Below are positions 16,353 through 20,234 of a stretch of DNA of 20,234 nucleotides, piece after piece (position 1 is the first letter of the stretch; each line of letters begins with the position of its first letter). A program made the translations under genes and the position numbers. Below the pieces are notes generated by a model. The model was not told the DNA's origin. It was given only the letters and a program-made list of their open reading frames with translations, and did not search any database. Source of the DNA: Euprymna scolopes (Eukaryota; Mollusca; Cephalopoda; Sepiida; Sepiolidae); NCBI GenBank assembly GCA_024364805.1, contig CM044505.1, positions 38,415,529 to 38,435,762 on the forward strand. The letters run 5' to 3'.

Positions 16353-17075
16353 TCCCAAGGATCACTTTCATATAGGATGTTGGCAACCTTTTCATGGTCG
16401 TTCCCGTAAGTACTCAATGTATTTCTAGAAAGAATTCTGACCATAAAAATATCGGGGAAACCAATACCAACAATAGAATCTTCGGATTCATAAGATACGA
16501 TGATGATGAACCCACAAAATTTCTTATTATTTTCAGTAATTATTAGGATCAAGACATCAATACCGAATTTAAAAAATATTTTGTTCTAACGTGGATCATT
16601 CCCATTCACTGGTGTTTGATTTATTTTCGTTTATAATACAAAATAAATAACCTAACGTTTTCATTTGCATAATTTCTGATTAAAAAACTGCGAAGCTTTT
16701 CATAATTGATGTTTAAAAAAATCGAATTGGACACTTTAATTGAAATTACTTGCAAATTTTATCTTCTTTAAAACGCGTTTTTCCATTTAATTAAACGGCA
16801 ATTTATATTTATCGGCCATAACGCCTATTTATATAATGGCACAACACAGGGTTGGCGAATTTTCATATTCTCATTTCATCTATTTCTAAATTTAATGGGT
16901 GGCAGATTTTTAGTCCCTCGATTAATCTTTTCACTGCTGGAAATTTATCGTTTATTATACCTATTAAGTAGAACACCAATCGGTGTTACCCGGAAATAAA
17001 TAAGGACTTCTTGTATACCTGCTTAAAATATTCAAATTTTTAGTTTTAGTTTTTTCAAAAATAAGTTTCAAAATA
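16353..17075. other. AT-rich, nothing recognised
   Basis: The reading frame on the minus strand at 16310-16552 has no domain I know and overlaps the tRNA-like relic. The remainder is AT-rich with short A/T runs. Confidence 0.4.
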
Positions 17076-17080
17076 TAAAG

Positions 17081-17602
17081 TATGACGGTAAAGATTGGCG
17101 ATCGCGTTGAAGAGTAAGATGGCCGCCTGATTTCGAGTTATTTGCAAAAACGGAAACTGGATGAAACTGAAACGAAATACAAACAAAGAACGCCCATAAA
17201 AAAACTATGCAATTGAAGAAAAGTTTGAAATCCGAAAGTAGACGATAGATTTGAGACCATTTTTCAATTGTGTAAGTTTTAGCGCTTCGGATTTATCTTT
17301 CAAATCCGTATGGCTCTAATACAGCCTACTTTTTAATACACTTTTTTTTTTTTTTTTTAGAAATATTTTATAATTTAATGAAGGACTTAAAATTTGAATA
17401 ATAATTACATGAGATATTTTCAAATAAAATATTTTTTGAATAAAATGACTTTGTAACATTTTTACTCTATTACATTACTCATTGTTAACAATTCGGGTTT
17501 TATTTCGTTTCACTTTAACTCAAGTTTCCGTTTTTACATAAAATAAAAAAAAGTCTGGTCATCTTGTTTCTTTGACACGATCTCTAGGCTTTAACAGTAA
17601 AA
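17081..17602. mobile_element. MITE-like element with about 105-bp inverted terminal repeats
   Basis: The left arm (17081-17184) and the right arm (about 17495-17602) are inverted copies. Shared blocks read from the left include GGTAAAG, GATCGCGT, AAGATG, AAAAACGGAAACT and TGAAACGAAAT, each with its complement on the right. Nested inside is a second inverted pair (CAATTGAAGAAAAG/CATTTTTCAATTG and AAATCCGAAAG/CTTCGGATTT, 17209-17310) and a T-run at 17341. No coding capacity. Ends are fuzzy and no target duplication is certain, so the superfamily stays open. Confidence 0.75.
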
Positions 17603-17609
17603 TGTCGTT

Positions 17610-18383
17610 CATACTGTTCATGGATGTCCGATGCAAGCATAAACGTCGCAACATTATTTTAAAACCACCTTTTCAATGTATTGTAACATTTTACTCGAGA
17701 AAAATCTGGTTCATATCTTGATATAGGGCTTTGTTTACAGTCGTATACCCAGATAGAAAGATAGTGATATAGCAAAACAAAATGTCCACCCACAAAATTT
17801 CACCTTTCTTCACTGAAACAGGGTTCTTTACCATTGTAGTATCAAAGGGAACCGGTTAAGATGTTTTGTTGAAATTCCAGGAGTCAGTTGCCTTTGTATG
17901 TACAATCACAGACCTAGGAAGTGTAGTTTCTACGCATATGCAACCACCATTTATTTATCTGTGTTTAGGTCAAACCTTCCCTGACTTCGTGTGTAATCTA
18001 TGCGTCTGGCTGTTCTGAGCGTTGAGGGTAAAACTCTACAATCTTGTAGGTATAAGTAATAATCACGGTCAACAATAAGGACTATTTTAAAGCAGACAAT
18101 CTTGAAGTCTAATAGTCGAGAGCTCTCTGCATGCAGTAGCGGCAGAAAAAAATCCGTACTTTTCATTTTTTACCAAACCCGCAACTTTAAGCTAAATAGA
18201 ATGTAAAAAAACGTATAGCTTATTTGATTCTTCTACAATTTCACCTGCTCATATTTGACTTTAATTGAAGTATCCTAGTGTTCACGTCAATTTAAAAGAT
18301 TAACTTGAAATCAAGAAGGCAAAAAGAAACCCCGCAGCAGCAAATGAGCTTAAAACCAGCCTACAACGTAACATTTAGTCCAT
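17610..18383. other. No gene recognised; possible 5' flank of the Tc1 relic
   Basis: A minus-strand frame at 17951-18166 has no recognisable domain. I looked for a Tc1-type terminal inverted repeat upstream of 18384 and found none convincing. Confidence 0.4.
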
Positions 18384-18692
18384 ATGCCTCGGATTTCTCT
18401 TCGTAATCGTCAGGAGCTCATTAATCTCCACCTTTCTGGTTTATCTAATCGAGAAATCAACCGCAGATTGAAATATGATGAGAAAACGGTACGAATGACT
18501 GTGCAAAAGCACCAAAACACCGGCAGTGTTCGTGATGCTCCTAAATCTGGTCGTCCTAGAGTTACGTCTTACAGGGAAGACAATGCTATCAAGATCCGCA
18601 GCTCCAGAAACAGATTTGAAACGGCTCCCCAAGTCCAACAACACTGTAATATTGTTAAAAAGTTCTCTATTTCTACAATTAAGACAGATTAA
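18384..18692 (+). pseudogene. Tc1/mariner transposase, N-terminal DNA-binding part
   Basis: The 102-residue frame from ATG 18384 begins MPRISLRNRQELINLHLSGL. It continues SNREINRRLKYDEKTVRMTV (first helix-turn-helix, about residues 8-42) and a GSVRDAPKSGRPRVTS linker (about 48-63), the GRPR hook typical of Tc1-like paired-type DNA-binding domains. The second helix-turn-helix follows (EDNAIKIRSSRNRF...TAPQVQ...FSISTI). Tc1 transposases are about 340 residues, so this is only the first third. The frame ends at TAA 18690, and the catalytic part resumes in another frame at 18745. It acts, when intact, by binding the terminal repeats and cutting at TA. This copy is dead. Confidence 0.85.
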
Positions 18693-18744
18693 AGAATTTA
18701 TTTAGCGAGGCAGTATTGCACAATGCTAGCTTATGATTTTTCTA

Positions 18745-18909
18745 AAGAATAGAAATCTCCGTCTAGATTTCGTCAGATGCACTGAAGATCATGACTCTCC
18801 ATATTGGTTGAAAGTAATTTTTAGCGACGAAGGCAAGTTCAATAGGCTAGGCAGTGATGGTAGACAGTACCTCCGTCGACAGAAGGGCAAAGAATTTAAT
18901 CTTAGGTGA
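18745..18909 (+). pseudogene. Tc1/mariner transposase, start of the DDE catalytic domain
   Basis: In the frame from 18745 the translation reads KNRNLRLDFVRCTEDHDSPY, then WLKVIFSDEGKFNRLGSDGR and QYLRRQKGKEF, ending at TGA 18907. The VIFSDE-KFN block carries the first catalytic Asp of Tc1-like DDE enzymes. SDGR-Y-RR is the usual next block. Weak traces continue (GGFNFCV, and NHAQMH near 19065 where a QDNAPxH block is expected), but the second Asp and the final D/E region are not recognisable. Same element as 18384-18692, shifted in frame. Confidence 0.82.
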
Positions 18910-20200
18910 ACAGTTTCAATGCTGCAATGTAGTGGGGGCTTCAATTTTTGTGTAAGGCGTTATTAATGCCAATATTCCAGGGCCTATAGTTTGTTTGTAA
19001 GGTCGAATTAATTCGACCAAGTAAAAGGTAATTGCAACTTCTCTCCCAATTTTCGGATTTTCTAATCATGCCCAAATGCATTTTATTTTCTTTTGGTGGA
19101 TTGATAGTTGCTATTTCTTCTGATGAGTTAAGGGCAAAATATATTCAGTGATTGATATAATAATAATAAAATGAATGATTTGCGCTACGAAACAGTTACT
19201 GTCAAGACTTATAAATGCCAACGTAATTAAAGGAATAAATTGTAAAATGATCAATATCATGAAATTTGGAATATAGCCTTTTGTCATTTTTTTGTTGGAT
19301 GCTCTGTAATTACATTGAGCTCCATTAATTAAAGAACAGCATATAAAAATGTGAAATATAATTTTAAAAATAATATTTACACAGAAATATATAAGAACAA
19401 GTAGTTAATAAAACATGTTAAAACACTTTGAAAAAGAGTTAAAAATATATTTAATTTTAAAAAGGAAGCACAAAATAAGTCGATAGTCCTTAATCCGCAG
19501 AGTTTCGAAGAAATACCTTCCTTCTCATCAGAGGGTAGGGATTAGCAAAATGCGGGGTACGAGGTGCCTTCAACAAGTTTCCACACTTTTTTTTTACAGG
19601 CATTTAAAATTGTCGAAGACTCTTGAAAATTCAGTATGTTATTTTTATGCATCTTATGAGATGACTGATCAATTTTTATGATTTCCGGTTCAAATGAACA
19701 GCTACAGCAGGAATTGGAATACACCCTACTAAAACCTGATTGTTACAGCTGGTTAATTTCAAAAATGCAATCTGGACGTAAAGACACTCTAGAAGAACGT
19801 TAAGCAATCGACATTTCCGAAAGCCCCCCCCCCCCGCCATTTCGGTCCGTTGACCGTCTCTTTTTCTCTGATTACCGACTGTGTCTGCTAACTCTGACTG
19901 CCAACTCTTATTACGAATATTACCAATCTATTTCTTTACGCCATTAACTCCACGTGACCAAGACACAAATCGGATGATCTACCTTCGTCACGTATTTTGT
20001 TTATGTTAGTTAACATTCTTGGTCATGTTAGTGATTGGAAACTACCATTCCCTTCTATTAAAACATTTTTTGGATCTATTTTAACATTAAAAACTTTTAT
20101 CCCAAAAATACCTTTCGTCTTGATAACATTCTTTCTGTTTCTATTTTTACAAAAAAATCAATAGCAATCATAATATTAATCGTTTAGTTCGGACCAACTA
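18910..20200. other. AT-rich DNA with eroded Tc1 remains at its left edge
   Basis: Weak Tc1 traces may reach about 19100. Beyond that no gene, RNA or repeat family is recognised. A C-run (about 19826-19835) and a mildly pyrimidine-rich stretch (CCGTCTC...CTGACTGCCAACTC, 19851-19910) are the only departures from AT-rich text. The minus-strand frame at 19542-19724 has no known domain. Confidence 0.45.
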
Positions 20201-20201
20201 C

Positions 20202-20202
<1 letters not shown>

Positions 20203-20234
<32 letters not shown>
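20203..20234. repeat. (AC)n microsatellite, cut by the window edge
   Basis: A pure CA tract runs off the end of the window, so its full length is unknown. Confidence 0.95.

Noticed and set aside
1-20234. CRISPR array, operon or other prokaryotic system
   Set aside because: No regularly spaced repeats with unique spacers, no prokaryotic genes; all features point to animal intergenic DNA.

Overview
The window looks like intergenic, repeat-dense DNA from an invertebrate animal. I see no intact host gene: no reading frame beyond about 130 codons, no convincing exon, no rRNA gene and no canonical tRNA gene. Composition is AT-rich with many long AC, TA, GA, TAA and GT microsatellites. The recognisable content is mobile-element debris: REL-endonuclease LINEs, 5S-derived and tRNA-like SINEs, fold-back elements, solo LTRs, Helitron-like ends and a Tc1/mariner relic. 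A lophotrochozoan, probably a mollusc and perhaps a cephalopod, fits this best. That placement is inference from repeat style, not from a host gene.

Layout. 1-750: AT-rich DNA with a 55-bp tandem duplication. 750-2240: LINE copy A (+), ending in a (TAA)n tail, with a 275-bp SINE-like insert flanked by a 14-bp target-site duplication. 2240-3330: unrecognised DNA with a diverged direct repeat and an AC microsatellite. 3330-4056: two adjacent fold-back (palindromic) elements separated by TA repeats. 4060-5800: AT-rich DNA, a CA/CG microsatellite and two tRNA-like SINE candidates. 5811-9755: a nested complex made of LINE copy C (-), LINE copy B (-) whose first recognisable base abuts C's (TAA)n tail, a 273-bp solo LTR inside B, and two opposite copies of a dispersed repeat (here 'repeat E') bracketing B. 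9770-10140: a 5S-rRNA-derived SINE. 10140-12000: unrecognised. 12000-13272: a GC-rich hairpin and a second solo LTR. 13290-14541: two Helitron/Helentron-like ends. 14718-14900: a decayed protein fragment. 15237-15875: a second 5S-SINE locus with its 5S module in the opposite orientation to its body, then a GT tract and a fold-back element. 16060-17070: a degenerate tandem repeat and a tRNA-like relic. 17081-17602: a MITE-like element with about 105-bp inverted ends. 18384-18909: a broken Tc1/mariner transposase. 18910-20234: AT-rich DNA with nothing recognised, ending in an AC microsatellite.

The best-supported story is successive insertion. LINEs A and C belong to one subfamily: they share protein segments, a stop codon that touches the TAA tail, and the tail itself. 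Their C-termini carry a CCHC knuckle and an R2/R4-type PD...D endonuclease motif. A separate, recombined relative (B) begins exactly at C's TAA tail, as expected for a TAA-targeting (Dong/R4-like) LINE. The SINE in A and the solo LTR in B each interrupt a reading frame at a precisely duplicated target site, so their order of arrival can be read directly. All protein-family assignments are from memory and by eye; no database search was run.
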